Shown: positions 42,555-50,499 of the stretch, one piece after another
Layout of the letters: the number at the start of each line of letters is the position of its first letter
How positions within the stretch are numbered: the first letter of the stretch is position 1
Origin: Virgibacillus_O xinjiangensis
GTDB taxonomy: Bacteria; Bacillota; Bacilli; Bacillales; Amphibacillaceae
NCBI RefSeq assembly: GCF_042643145.1
Contig: NZ_JBHRSA010000047.1
Span: forward strand, 1 to 58,845
Direction of reading: 5' to 3'
Length of the DNA: 58,845 nucleotides
Translations under genes and position numbers: made by a program
Notes under the pieces: generated by a model
What the model was told of the DNA's origin: nothing
What the model saw: only the letters and a program-made list of their open reading frames with translations
Databases searched by the model: none

Positions 42555-44465
42555 ATGCGATTTCGTGAGACCAATGTGGACACCCACCTGTTCCTTCAGC
42601 TGCAGGACCTGTCATCCGTCTTGTCCGGCATATCTGGCCTGAAGTTCGACTATGCGTATGGATCGGCAATCGATATCAATGAATACAAAGTAACAGCCAG
42701 CTCCAACTGGGGGATCGGCAATGCCCGGGCAAAGGAGGCAGGATTGAAGACGGACATCCTGCTGCGGACCATCGGCACGCTTCATCATTCCAATATTCCG
42801 GTCATGAAGGAGTATTTGGAAATCGTGTCCGAGTCCACCCTGCCTAAGTTCGCCGTCCAGCTGTTCACCTTGTTCGAAGATATCCGGCTGGAGGAAAAGG
42901 TAAAGAAGGAACGGCCAGGCACTGTCACTCAATTTACCATTCGCAGGGACTATTTAAAGCAGTATTTTACCCAGCAATTAAGAGCCAATGTCACGAGGAG
43001 CTTTGCCCTGGATGAATTGTATTGCCTGATCTACCTGCTGATTCAGTCCGACTCGCCGGACCCTTCCTTCCCGCAAGCCAATGGAAAACAAATCGACAGA
43101 CTGGATGAACTGAAGCCAATTCTGTTCCAACTATTTGAGGCTGACAGTACTCGAGAAATTGCCCGTGCAGCGGAACAGGTCGTATTCCGTCTGGACAGAG
43201 ACTATCAGGACACGATCAATGAATATTTCATCTTTCCGATCGCCGACCTCTCAAGCTATACCGAATCCAATGCTTTCGATGAGTTGACCAGAACAGACCC
43301 TCTGGCCAATGACGATGAGGAAGTAGTCAAGGAAGAGGATAATGAAGTTTTTCAGGAGAAATTCTCTACCTGGCACGGTCAAAATGAGAATGAAGACCGG
43401 AAACAGAATTTCCTGGAATTCGAGCTGGAACAAGGCACGAAAACCAGCCTGATGGGTGACGGCGCCCGAGAAACCGAAGAAGGCGACCAGGCTATGGCAT
43501 CCATTCAAGGTGCCTCCGGCGAAAGTGATCAGAATGATTATTCCAGCATGGAAGCCATGCAGAAAAAAGAGGCCGGCCAAGGGGAAGAATCATCCGGCAG
43601 AGCATATGGAGAGGAAAACAAGTTCGCCGTAAAAGTGGTCAAACATGCGGAGAGGCCGACCATTGAAGAGGAAGAGCTTTACCGTCAGTACGCGGCAGAG
43701 ATTGCTCCATTCGAACGCAAGCTGTCCAAGACGATCGAAAAGATGCTCGAGCATAAGCAGAATGCCCCGCGTCGCGACCTGATCGCCGGCCGCCTGTCCA
43801 AGAAACTGTTGAATGTGGTGACCGAGGAGTACCCGCGCCTATTTTATAAGAAGAATCAGGAATCAAGGGACATGGATGCAGCGTTCACCCTGTTGGTGGA
43901 TTGCTCGGCATCTATGCTGAACAAGATGGAAGAGACGAAAAAGGGCATCATCCTCTTCCATGAAGTGCTGAAGTATCTGAACATCCCACATTCCATCATC
44001 GGATTTTGGGAAGAAGCGACCGAAGTGAAAGCTGAATACCAGCCGAACTACTTTCATGTCATCCATTCCTTCCATGATTCGCTTTACCAGGATAACGGTG
44101 CCAAAATCATGCAGCTGGAAGCCCAGGAAGATAATCGCGACGGCTTCAGCATCCGGGTTGCTGCTGAGGAATTGGAAGCACGCAAAGACAAGAACCGGTT
44201 CCTCCTCGTATTCTCGGACGGAGAGCCTGCCGCTTCCGACTACAACGAAAATGGCATCATCGATACGAATCTGGCCGTCTCTGAAGCACGGAAAAAAGGG
44301 ATCGATGTCGTCGGTATGTTCCTCGCAGAAGGAGAAGTAGGCGAACAGGAGGACAACTTGATGCGCAACATCTACGGCAAGGAACGCATCATGGTGCCAA
44401 CTGTTGCCGAGCTGCCTGAGCACTTCTCCCCATTACTGAAAAAGCTGCTGTTAAAAGCGATCTAA
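42555..44465 (+). CDS. yojO: VWA-domain protein YojO (NorD/CobT-like partner of the AAA+ ATPase)
   Basis: 636 residues, cytoplasmic. Long N-terminal helical part, a strongly acidic low-complexity middle (about residues 250-350, rich in Glu/Asp/Gln), and a C-terminal von Willebrand A domain with the MIDAS motif DCSASMLN near residue 455 and FSDGEPAASDYN further on. Acts with the upstream ATPase in a chaperone-like unit; client unknown. AGGAGGAG ribosome site. Confidence 0.88.
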   Translation: MRFRETNVDTHLFLQLQDLSSVLSGISGLKFDYAYGSAIDINEYKVTASSNWGIGNARAKEAGLKTDILLRTIGTLHHSNIPVMKEYLEIVSESTLPKFAVQLFTLFEDIRLEEKVKKERPGTVTQFTIRRDYLKQYFTQQLRANVTRSFALDELYCLIYLLIQSDSPDPSFPQANGKQIDRLDELKPILFQLFEADSTREIARAAEQVVFRLDRDYQDTINEYFIFPIADLSSYTESNAFDELTRTDPLANDDEEVVKEEDNEVFQEKFSTWHGQNENEDRKQNFLEFELEQGTKTSLMGDGARETEEGDQAMASIQGASGESDQNDYSSMEAMQKKEAGQGEESSGRAYGEENKFAVKVVKHAERPTIEEEELYRQYAAEIAPFERKLSKTIEKMLEHKQNAPRRDLIAGRLSKKLLNVVTEEYPRLFYKKNQESRDMDAAFTLLVDCSASMLNKMEETKKGIILFHEVLKYLNIPHSIIGFWEEATEVKAEYQPNYFHVIHSFHDSLYQDNGAKIMQLEAQEDNRDGFSIRVAAEELEARKDKNRFLLVFSDGEPAASDYNENGIIDTNLAVSEARKKGIDVVGMFLAEGEVGEQEDNLMRNIYGKERIMVPTVAELPEHFSPLLKKLLLKAI

Positions 44466-44480
44466 ATAAATGAACCCTTG

Positions 44481-44524
44481 CAGAAAGCTGCCAAGCTGAT
44501 GAAAAAGCGTGGCAGCTTTCTTTC
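44481..44524 (+). terminator. Intrinsic terminator of yojNO
   Basis: Perfect stem AGAAAGCTGCCA / TGGCAGCTTTCT with a 16-base loop, then TTTCTATCTTTT. Confidence 0.85.
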
Positions 44525-44539
44525 TATCTTTTGTCCCCG

Positions 44540-44655
44540 GTCGGCCCTCTATTCCTGCAACTCGTGCTCTAATACACTTCGCTCGGGCCACGCCTCCTCC
44601 CGCTCCGGTCCCGGCATACTACACTCGGGCCGCAACTTCCTCCTGCTCATGCCAT
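44540..44655. repeat. Degenerate tandem array with 21-bp period (family B, array 3)
   Basis: Six units around the core CTCGGGC (variants GTCGGCC, CTCGTGC, CTCCGGT, CTCATGC) at 44540, 44561, 44582, 44603, 44624 and 44646: steps of 21, 21, 21, 21 and 22. Same orientation as array 1 at 38.4 kb. Lies between yojO and the AEC transporter gene. Confidence 0.72.
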
Positions 44656-44696
44656 TATTTGTGATAAGATGGGCCATATATAAGGGGGACCAAATT

Positions 44697-45656
44697 ATGG
44701 GAATTTTATTCGAGGCTGTCTTACCGATTTTCGCTGTCATACTTTGCGGTTTTCTGGCTGGCAGGCTATCGTTGCTGCCTTACAGCGGCTCTTCTTCTTT
44801 GAACTACTTTGTTTACTATTTCGCCCTTCCTGCTTTGCTGTTTTCTTCTTTGGCTCAGGCACCTGTCGAACAGCTCGCCAACAGGAATTTCCTTTTAGCC
44901 AACCTGTTTACTCTACTGGGGTGCTTCCTATTGACCGTCCTCATCTTCCGGTTCATTTTCAAGAGACGTTTTCCGGAAGTGACCATGTACGGAATGATTA
45001 CGACGTACGGAAATACCGGCTTTCTCGGCATTCCTTTATTGGTGGCTCTATTTGGACAGGAAGCTGCGGTGCCAGCTGCGATCGTCACCTTCATCTACGA
45101 CCTGACCATTATCACGCTTGTCGTGCTATCCTTTGAATCGGCAAAAAAACTCACCGACAGCCAAGAAAATGGAACCATGCTCCGTTCGATTGTTCGTTCC
45201 ATTCTGTTAAACCCAATCAATGCATCCCTGTTGGCAGGCATCCTTGTAGCCGTTTCAGGTTTGCCTATTCCAAGCCCAGTGTTTATGTTTACGGATATAC
45301 TGGGACCCGCCGCAGGACCTGCAGCATTGTTCTCCTTGGGACTCGGGTTATCGGCTGAGAGGCAGGTATTGAAAAATAAGCATTACCACATCGGCGAGTT
45401 CTTAACACTTCTCACCTTAAAACTGTTGGCGCTTCCTCTATTAGCAGCCGTGGCAGTTTACTTCATATTTCCTGTAGCCGATCCTCAATGGGCCGCATCT
45501 ATCGTCATCTTGTCTGCCCTTCCTACAGGAGCTGTTGTCTATGTATTTGCCGAAAAATATAACACATTGGTGAACCAGGTACCTTTTTACACACTGGCCA
45601 CTACGGCAGTTTCCATCATCAGCCTCTCGGTTTTCCTCATGCTCTTGATCGGGTGA
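44697..45656 (+). CDS. AEC (auxin efflux carrier) family transporter
   Basis: Membrane permease, 319 residues with about ten spans in the usual two five-helix repeats. The family centre is visible in LNYFVYYFALPALLFSSLA and YGNTGFLGIPLLVALFG near residues 100-115, with the second repeat starting after residue 170. Substrates in bacteria are organic acids such as malate or malonate; unknown here. ATG 44697 follows AAGGGGGA; an in-frame extension upstream runs through the repeat array and is not coding. Confidence 0.85.
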   Translation: MGILFEAVLPIFAVILCGFLAGRLSLLPYSGSSSLNYFVYYFALPALLFSSLAQAPVEQLANRNFLLANLFTLLGCFLLTVLIFRFIFKRRFPEVTMYGMITTYGNTGFLGIPLLVALFGQEAAVPAAIVTFIYDLTIITLVVLSFESAKKLTDSQENGTMLRSIVRSILLNPINASLLAGILVAVSGLPIPSPVFMFTDILGPAAGPAALFSLGLGLSAERQVLKNKHYHIGEFLTLLTLKLLALPLLAAVAVYFIFPVADPQWAASIVILSALPTGAVVYVFAEKYNTLVNQVPFYTLATTAVSIISLSVFLMLLIG

Positions 45657-45664
45657 AATGTTGT

Positions 45665-45692
45665 GCGATGCCGGGACCAACTCCCGGATCGC
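45665..45692 (+). terminator. Hairpin after the AEC gene
   Basis: GATGCCGGGA / TCCCGGATC stem with a five-base loop, nine bases after the stop. No T-run follows, so it is a weak terminator or an RNA stabiliser. Confidence 0.45.
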
Positions 45693-45774
45693 CAGTACCA
45701 CTCCTAAAAAACACACTTCCATTTTAGAAAAAAAGTAGTAAATGAGCGAAAACGTAAGAAAAAGGGAGATACAT

Positions 45775-45805
45775 CCGTTTTCATTTTCAATGTTCCCGTT
45801 TTCAT
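45775..45805 (+). promoter_or_regulatory. Pair of 10-bp direct repeats 21 bp apart upstream of the tiny-peptide operon
   Basis: CCGTTTTCAT occurs identically at 45775-45784 and 45796-45805, centre-to-centre 21 bp, so both copies face the same side of the helix. The second ends 26 bases before the -35. An inverted partial copy (GAAAACG) lies at 45748-45754. This spacing is typical for LytTR-type response regulators such as AgrA and PlnC, though the repeat sequence itself is not one I know. Confidence 0.5.
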
Positions 45806-45831
45806 GAAAGATGTTATCGATTTCACGCGCG

Positions 45832-45860
45832 TTGTGAAATTCTTCCTTTTCCCCGATAAT
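45832..45860 (+). promoter_or_regulatory. Sigma-A promoter of the tiny-peptide operon
   Basis: -35 TTGTGA, exactly 17 bases, -10 GATAAT. The start point would be near 45867, about 24 bases before the first peptide gene. Confidence 0.65.
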
Positions 45861-45890
45861 AAAAGTAACAAAAGAAAGGGGAGATAAAAC

Positions 45891-45971
45891 ATGAAAGAAC
45901 TTATTAAAAAACTCGTTAAAGAACCGATGGACCTGTACGTTGATGCTTACGCAAGACTTAACCGCAAGTAA
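45891..45971 (+). CDS. Tiny charged amphipathic peptide, 26 residues
   Basis: ATG with a strong AAAGGGGAG site seven bases upstream, TAA stop. The peptide MKELIKKLVKEPMDLYVDAY... is Lys/Leu rich; hydrophobic residues at 4, 5, 8, 9, 15-17, 20 and 23 with a central Pro12 suggest two short amphipathic helices. No signal peptide or double-Gly leader. Net charge is positive. No family recognised. Possible kinds: phenol-soluble-modulin-like or leaderless bacteriocin-like peptide, signalling peptide, or small regulator. A perfectly placed promoter, ribosome sites and terminator argue that it is expressed. Confidence 0.6.
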   Translation: MKELIKKLVKEPMDLYVDAYARLNRK

Positions 45972-45998
45972 ATTCATTAATAACTGGAGGTGCATATA

Positions 45999-46082
45999 TT
46001 GTTTAGAAACCCACTAAAGAAACTTGACCGGCATTTCAAAGCGAATGCAGAGATTTATCGAAAAGTATTCTGGAACCACTAA
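45999..46082 (+). CDS. Tiny charged amphipathic peptide, 27 residues
   Basis: TTG start with CTGGAGGTG eight bases before it, 27 bases after the first peptide gene, TAA stop. Peptide begins MFRNPLKKLDRHFKANAEIY. Basic at the N-terminus and centre, aromatic at the C-terminus (VFWNH). Shares the KKL-x(10,11)-Y pattern with the preceding peptide, so the two may be paralogues. No leader sequence. Function unknown. Confidence 0.58.
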   Translation: MFRNPLKKLDRHFKANAEIYRKVFWNH

Positions 46083-46109
46083 AAAAGAAAATAGAGTAAG
46101 GGTGTTATT

Positions 46110-46154
46110 ATGCTATTGAATTTCTATCAAAGTGATCCCATCAACCGATTCTGA
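46110..46154 (+). CDS. Possible third tiny peptide, 14 residues
   Basis: ATG after a weak GTAAGGGTG site, reading MLLNFYQSDPINRF and a TGA stop. Its last codons lie in the 5' arm of the terminator hairpin. It could be a real short peptide or simply terminator-proximal sequence; the overlap might couple translation to termination. Confidence 0.3.
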   Translation: MLLNFYQSDPINRF

Positions 46155-46179
46155 AAAGGAAAACAAGAATCGGTTTTTA
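46143..46179 (+). terminator. Intrinsic terminator of the tiny-peptide operon
   Basis: Perfect stem AACCGATTCT / AGAATCGGTT, 13-base loop, T-run. Confidence 0.88.
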
Positions 46180-46220
46180 ATTTGCCATTTTTTCGGATAT
46201 GCTAATCCCCCTGTATCTCT

Positions 46221-46700
46221 CTCCCGCCGATACCCGCCGCCTCCTGCTGATATAATATCTCTCCTAGCGATATAAACCGCCTTCTGCCGATATAGCCTCT
46301 CTCCCGCCGATACCTACCGCCTCCTGCCGATATAACCTCTCTCCTAGCGATACCTACCGCCTCCTGCCGATATAACCTCTCTCCCGCCGATACCCGCCGC
46401 CTCCTGCTGATATAGCCTCTCTCCCGCCGATACCCTACGCCTCCTGCCGATATGTCCTCTCTCCTAGCGATACCTACCGCCTCCTGCCGATATAACCTCT
46501 CTCCCGCCGATACCCGCCGCCTCCTGCCGATATAACCTCTCTCCCGCCGATACCCGCCACCTTCTGCCGATATAGCCTCTCTCCCGCCGATACCCGCCGC
46601 CTCCTGCTGATATAATATCTCTCCCGCGGATACCGGCCACCTTCTGCTGATATAACCTCTCTCCCGCCGATACCCGCCGCCTCCTTCTTATTCCAAACTC
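46221..46700. repeat. Tandem array with exact 20-bp period (family A, array 3)
   Basis: About 24 consecutive 20-bp units in perfect register, in alternating halves such as CTCCTGCCGATATAACCTCT and CTCCCGCCGATACCCGCCGC, with a GAT triplet every 20 bp. Substitutions only; the last unit is degenerate. Shares the CTCCTGC(C/T)GATA core with arrays at 8.1 and 28.2 kb, in the same orientation. It again fills a gap between convergent genes, just after a terminator. Confidence 0.9.
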
Positions 46701-46728
46701 TCCAATCTGCATCTCCCCATCTCCTATC

Positions 46729-46759
46729 AAAAAAAGCCGCAGATGAATTACATCTGCGA
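46729..46759 (-). terminator. Terminator overlapping the end of the GTPase gene
   Basis: Minus-strand stem CGCAGATG / CATCTGCG with a five-base loop, then GCTTTTTTT. The GTPase stop codon lies in the loop. Confidence 0.8.
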
Positions 46760-48025
46760 CTCGTTTCCGTTTCCAACTTCCTGTTCTTCCTTCTTCCGTT
46801 TTTCCTCAAATCGATGCTTATAAATTTCCCTCACGGTGGTTAGTGATTTTTTATCGATGAAATAGGCAATCGATGCTTCACTGAGTGCATAGGTCCCGCT
46901 GGTGGCAATGACGCCTGAAATCACACTTCCTGCTCCTGGGAAAATCCGGACAAGCTGGCGGGCGACCTGTCGGAAGGCGAATCCTGCGGCTACATTCACG
47001 CCGAGTGCACTGAGGAATTCTTTCAGGTCCTTCCTTTTCAGCCGCTTTCCGCCGAGCAAGGCGATCGTGCTGATCATGGCCATCTGCAGACCGGTTATGA
47101 CCGGGAGATCTGCCACCGGAATGGGGTTCGCGCCAATTAGCCCAGTGATCCCTGAAATATTCCTTCCGACTTTGCGGGCCAATTTCTTTTGGACGGATTT
47201 CACTTTGGCCAGCTTGGCAAGAATCATCTGGGCATCATTGGGTAATTGTTCGATCAGATAATCGACTAGTCTATCAATATTCCAACGCGTGTCGTATACG
47301 ATCTGATCCCCTTCCACTTCGAAATAGGCGGAAACAGGGATGACCTTCACCGGGGCATCTGCCACTTCTTCCAGCTTTTCCGCCAGTATCTCTTCGGCTT
47401 CCGCAATATTCCTCTGCTTGGCCTCATGATCAAACGGCGGCTTGTCCACCGACTTTGGACTCAGTTCGTCGACCTGCGTAACCACCCCGATGACCGGGAC
47501 CTGATAGTCATGATACTGCCAGACCGACTGCTTGAGTTCCCGAAGCTGCTGGATATCTTCGTCAATACGGGAGCTGACTTCTTTTGCTTTGCTTAAGAAA
47601 AGAATGGCGTCTGGGCATTTATCCTGGATAGATGCCTGCACTTCCTCTACGGCGGTTCTCTCCGAAAACGATTCTTCCGGCTGATCGGCTTCTCCGAGTC
47701 CGCGGGTATCAAGTATTTCCAAAATCCCTGAATCAGAAGTATAGGAGTGCCATTTTCCTGCACCCGTGCGCGCCTTCACATCTCCGACTTCTGCCCGCAC
47801 CTCACCGAAGATAGCATTGATCAGACTCGATTTTCCGGCTCCCCTTCTGCCCACAATGGCAATCCTAGCCGGCCGTGCATCCAGGACGAACCGTCTCAAC
47901 TCATCCAACTCTTCTACAATCAACCCTTTTGCCTTGGATGGAATCTTCGCTTTTTCCAATCCTTCATCAATGAATGTCAGCAAATCCTGTATCTGTTGGT
48001 AGTTTTCCTTTCCATGTTCACTCAT
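46748..48025 (-). CDS. Era/Obg-type GTPase with DUF697-like C-terminal domain
   Basis: 425 residues from ATG 48025, which follows GGGAG by eight bases. N-terminal GTPase: P-loop IVGRRGAGKSSLINAIFG near residue 55, G3 block LEILDTRGLG, G4-like TQVDEL. The C-terminal half (about residues 270-410) has hydrophobic helices (LQMAMISTIALLGG, VSALGVNVAAGFAFR-like) as in DUF697/YcjF-type membrane-associated GTPases. Role unknown, probably membrane- or stress-related. Single-gene unit. Confidence 0.8.
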   Translation of the reverse strand: MSEHGKENYQQIQDLLTFIDEGLEKAKIPSKAKGLIVEELDELRRFVLDARPARIAIVGRRGAGKSSLINAIFGEVRAEVGDVKARTGAGKWHSYTSDSGILEILDTRGLGEADQPEESFSERTAVEEVQASIQDKCPDAILFLSKAKEVSSRIDEDIQQLRELKQSVWQYHDYQVPVIGVVTQVDELSPKSVDKPPFDHEAKQRNIAEAEEILAEKLEEVADAPVKVIPVSAYFEVEGDQIVYDTRWNIDRLVDYLIEQLPNDAQMILAKLAKVKSVQKKLARKVGRNISGITGLIGANPIPVADLPVITGLQMAMISTIALLGGKRLKRKDLKEFLSALGVNVAAGFAFRQVARQLVRIFPGAGSVISGVIATSGTYALSEASIAYFIDKKSLTTVREIYKHRFEEKRKKEEQEVGNGNESQM

Positions 48026-48252
48026 ATATTCGTCTCCCATTGAATGACCTATTTGTTACTTCTACTATAACAAAAACAACCAGCTATGTTCACCAATAAC
48101 CGGCAAAGGCATTCCCTTTTTCTTGAGAGAGTCAAAAATGCCACTGATTGCCAGTCAATCATTCCTCTGTCATAAAGAGGATCACCCGGCCTCATGTTGA
48201 CATGGTGATTTATAATAGAGATATAGTACACATATAGAGAGGTCGTTTTTCT

Positions 48253-49305
48253 ATGTCAGAAACTAATCAACCTATAAAACTTACATCCCTATCTTCCAAA
48301 GGTGGATGCGGGTGTAAAATCGGACCAGCGGATCTGTCTCAGGTTCTCAAAGAGCTGCCGCAGACGGATCCACACCCGAACCTGCTGGTCGGACTTGATA
48401 CCAGTGATGATGCTGGTGTTTATAAATTGAATGATGAGATGGCCATGGTACAAACCTTGGACTTCTTTACTCCGATTGTGGATGACCCTTATGCATTCGG
48501 ACAGGTAGCCGCCGCCAATGCGATCAGCGATGTATATGCCATGGGCGGAAAACCGCTGACCGCATTGAATATTGTGGCGTTCCCGATCCATACACTGCCT
48601 AAACAGGTCCTGACGGAAATTCTTCGCGGTGCGGGGGATAAAGTGAAGGAAGCAGGAGCTACTCTAGTCGGGGGCCATTCCATCGATGACAAGGAACCGA
48701 AATTCGGTTTGGCCGTGACAGGAATTGTTCATCCTGATAAAGTCCGTACCAATACCGGTGCCAAACCGGGGGACAAACTGATTTTAACCAAACCGATCGG
48801 TGTGGGCATTTCCACTACCTCGATCAAAAGAGACCTGCTTACAGATCAAGAAGTTGATAAGGTGACAAGCGTCATGGCGACATTGAATAAAACTGCTTCT
48901 GAAAAAATGGAGTCCTATCACGTCCATGCTTGTACCGATGTTACCGGGTTCGGCTTGCTGGGACATGCCTCCGAAATGGCAAAAGGCAGCAAGACAGGTC
49001 TGACCATCACCAGTGAAGACGTTCCTAAACTGCCACGTGTCAGGGAACTTGCTGAGGGAGGAGCCGTACCAGGCGGAACGAAGAATAACTTCGCCCATCT
49101 AGAAGGCGATGTCACTTTCCCGGAAACCATGGATCAGATTGATCAATGGATCCTTTGCGATGCAGTGACCTCCGGTGGCCTGTTGATCGCGGTGGACGGC
49201 AGTGAAGCGGAAAATCTGCTGTCAGACCTCATCGGTGCTGGTGTCGAGGCAGCAATCATCGGTGAAGCAACCGAAGAAAATCCAGGACATATTACCGTCT
49301 TGTAG
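48253..49305 (+). CDS. selD: Selenide, water dikinase (selenophosphate synthetase)
   Basis: Makes monoselenophosphate from selenide and ATP. 350 residues. The Gly-rich active site GGCGCKIG has Cys19 in the catalytic position (not selenocysteine) and Lys22; GLDTSDDAGVYKL and NAISDVYAMGGKP follow. It lies 59 bases upstream of mnmH, forming the two-gene set needed for selenouridine in tRNA wobble positions; no selA or selB is visible here. The selD start follows a GAGAGG site. Confidence 0.93.
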   Translation: MSETNQPIKLTSLSSKGGCGCKIGPADLSQVLKELPQTDPHPNLLVGLDTSDDAGVYKLNDEMAMVQTLDFFTPIVDDPYAFGQVAAANAISDVYAMGGKPLTALNIVAFPIHTLPKQVLTEILRGAGDKVKEAGATLVGGHSIDDKEPKFGLAVTGIVHPDKVRTNTGAKPGDKLILTKPIGVGISTTSIKRDLLTDQEVDKVTSVMATLNKTASEKMESYHVHACTDVTGFGLLGHASEMAKGSKTGLTITSEDVPKLPRVRELAEGGAVPGGTKNNFAHLEGDVTFPETMDQIDQWILCDAVTSGGLLIAVDGSEAENLLSDLIGAGVEAAIIGEATEENPGHITVL

Positions 49306-49364
49306 AAAAGGCCTGACTGCCGATTTTTATACACCCGTATCGTACCAAGAAAGGTGGCTATAAC

Positions 49365-50414
49365 ATGATGGAGGATATATCCATTGATGAACTGCTTGCT
49401 TTGAAAGACAGAGGGGAACTGACCATCATAGACGTGCGGTCACCCTCCGAATATAAAGATGCAACCATTCCGGGCAGCTTGAACATCCCTTTTTTCAGTG
49501 ACGAGGAAAGAGCAGAAGTCGGGACCCTTTATAAACAGGTAAGCCAACAAGCAGCAAAAGAACGGGGACTTGAAATCGCATCTGCCAAATTGCCTGCCTT
49601 CGTCAGAGAATTCAGCGGTATACGGGGAAAGAAAGCAGTATTCTGCTGGCGCGGCGGCATGAGAAGCCGGACCTCCGCCACGGTTCTTGACCTGATGGGC
49701 ATCAAAGCACTTCGACTGGACGGAGGCTATCGCGCCTACCGTAATTGGGTCATAGAAAAGCTGGATTCCATGGAAATCAAACAGGATGCCTTCGTACTGA
49801 ACGGCCATACAGGCACTGGGAAAACAGCCATCCTTCATAAACTTCGTGACGAAGGCTTCCCCGTCATCGACTTGGAGAGGATGTCTAATCATCGTGGCTC
49901 CATATTTGGACAGATCGGTCTTGAACCGTATAACCAGAAAACATTCGACTCCTTACTAGTGGAAGAACTGCAGAAGTTTGAGAACTCATCGAACCTGCTT
50001 TTTGAAGGAGAAAGCAGACGGATTGGTAAAGTGATGCTTCCCGACTTCCTGATGGAAAAGAAAGAACAGGCCATTCAGTTGTTCATCTATATGCCTATGG
50101 AAGAAAGAGTCACGAATCTACTGGAAGACTACCAACCATGGGAGCATCAACAGGAGTGCCTGGAAGCCTTCAACCGTATAAAGAAACGGATCCATACCCC
50201 GGCCGCCAAGCAGATTGAGGAGGATTTGCAGGCAGAGAACTACTCATCCGCTATAAGACTACTGCTTGAATACTACTATGATCCTTTGTATGAAAAATCA
50301 ACCGGGGGCTATCCCGAGTCCCAGCGGGTCACTCTGGAAGTGAAGAATATAAAGGAAGGTGTAGAAGCTGTCCGGGATTATATAGCGGGTAGAATAACTC
50401 CAGTAGGCAGTTGA
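49365..50414 (+). CDS. mnmH: tRNA 2-selenouridine synthase
   Basis: Also called YbbB/SelU. 349 residues: an N-terminal rhodanese domain with the active Cys94 in FCWRGGMRSR, and a C-terminal P-loop domain with GHTGTGKT from Gly147. Replaces sulfur by selenium in 2-thiouridine at the wobble position of tRNAs for Lys, Glu and Gln, via a geranylated intermediate. ATG 49365 follows AAGGTGG. Second gene of the selD-mnmH unit, closed by a strong terminator. Confidence 0.93.
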   Translation: MMEDISIDELLALKDRGELTIIDVRSPSEYKDATIPGSLNIPFFSDEERAEVGTLYKQVSQQAAKERGLEIASAKLPAFVREFSGIRGKKAVFCWRGGMRSRTSATVLDLMGIKALRLDGGYRAYRNWVIEKLDSMEIKQDAFVLNGHTGTGKTAILHKLRDEGFPVIDLERMSNHRGSIFGQIGLEPYNQKTFDSLLVEELQKFENSSNLLFEGESRRIGKVMLPDFLMEKKEQAIQLFIYMPMEERVTNLLEDYQPWEHQQECLEAFNRIKKRIHTPAAKQIEEDLQAENYSSAIRLLLEYYYDPLYEKSTGGYPESQRVTLEVKNIKEGVEAVRDYIAGRITPVGS

Positions 50415-50433
50415 CACCCAGTTCATCCAAAAA

Positions 50434-50474
50434 AGGAAGTGACGATTTCTCCATTGTCACTTCCTTTTTTTATT
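50434..50474 (+). terminator. Intrinsic terminator of selD-mnmH
   Basis: Stem GGAAGTGAC / GTCACTTCC, 12-base loop, seven-T run; A-tract on the other side also serves the convergent gene. Confidence 0.9.
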
Positions 50475-50499
50475 CAACTGGTGCTTGTGAGCCTAAAGG

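Noticed and set aside
45441..45995. Minus-strand open frame of 184 codons covering the tiny-peptide promoter
   Set aside because: Antisense to the end of the AEC gene and to a region with clear plus-strand promoter and ribosome sites; no start signals of its own.
46464..46809. Minus-strand frames of 88 and 111 codons
   Set aside because: Produced by the third 20-bp array; no start signals.
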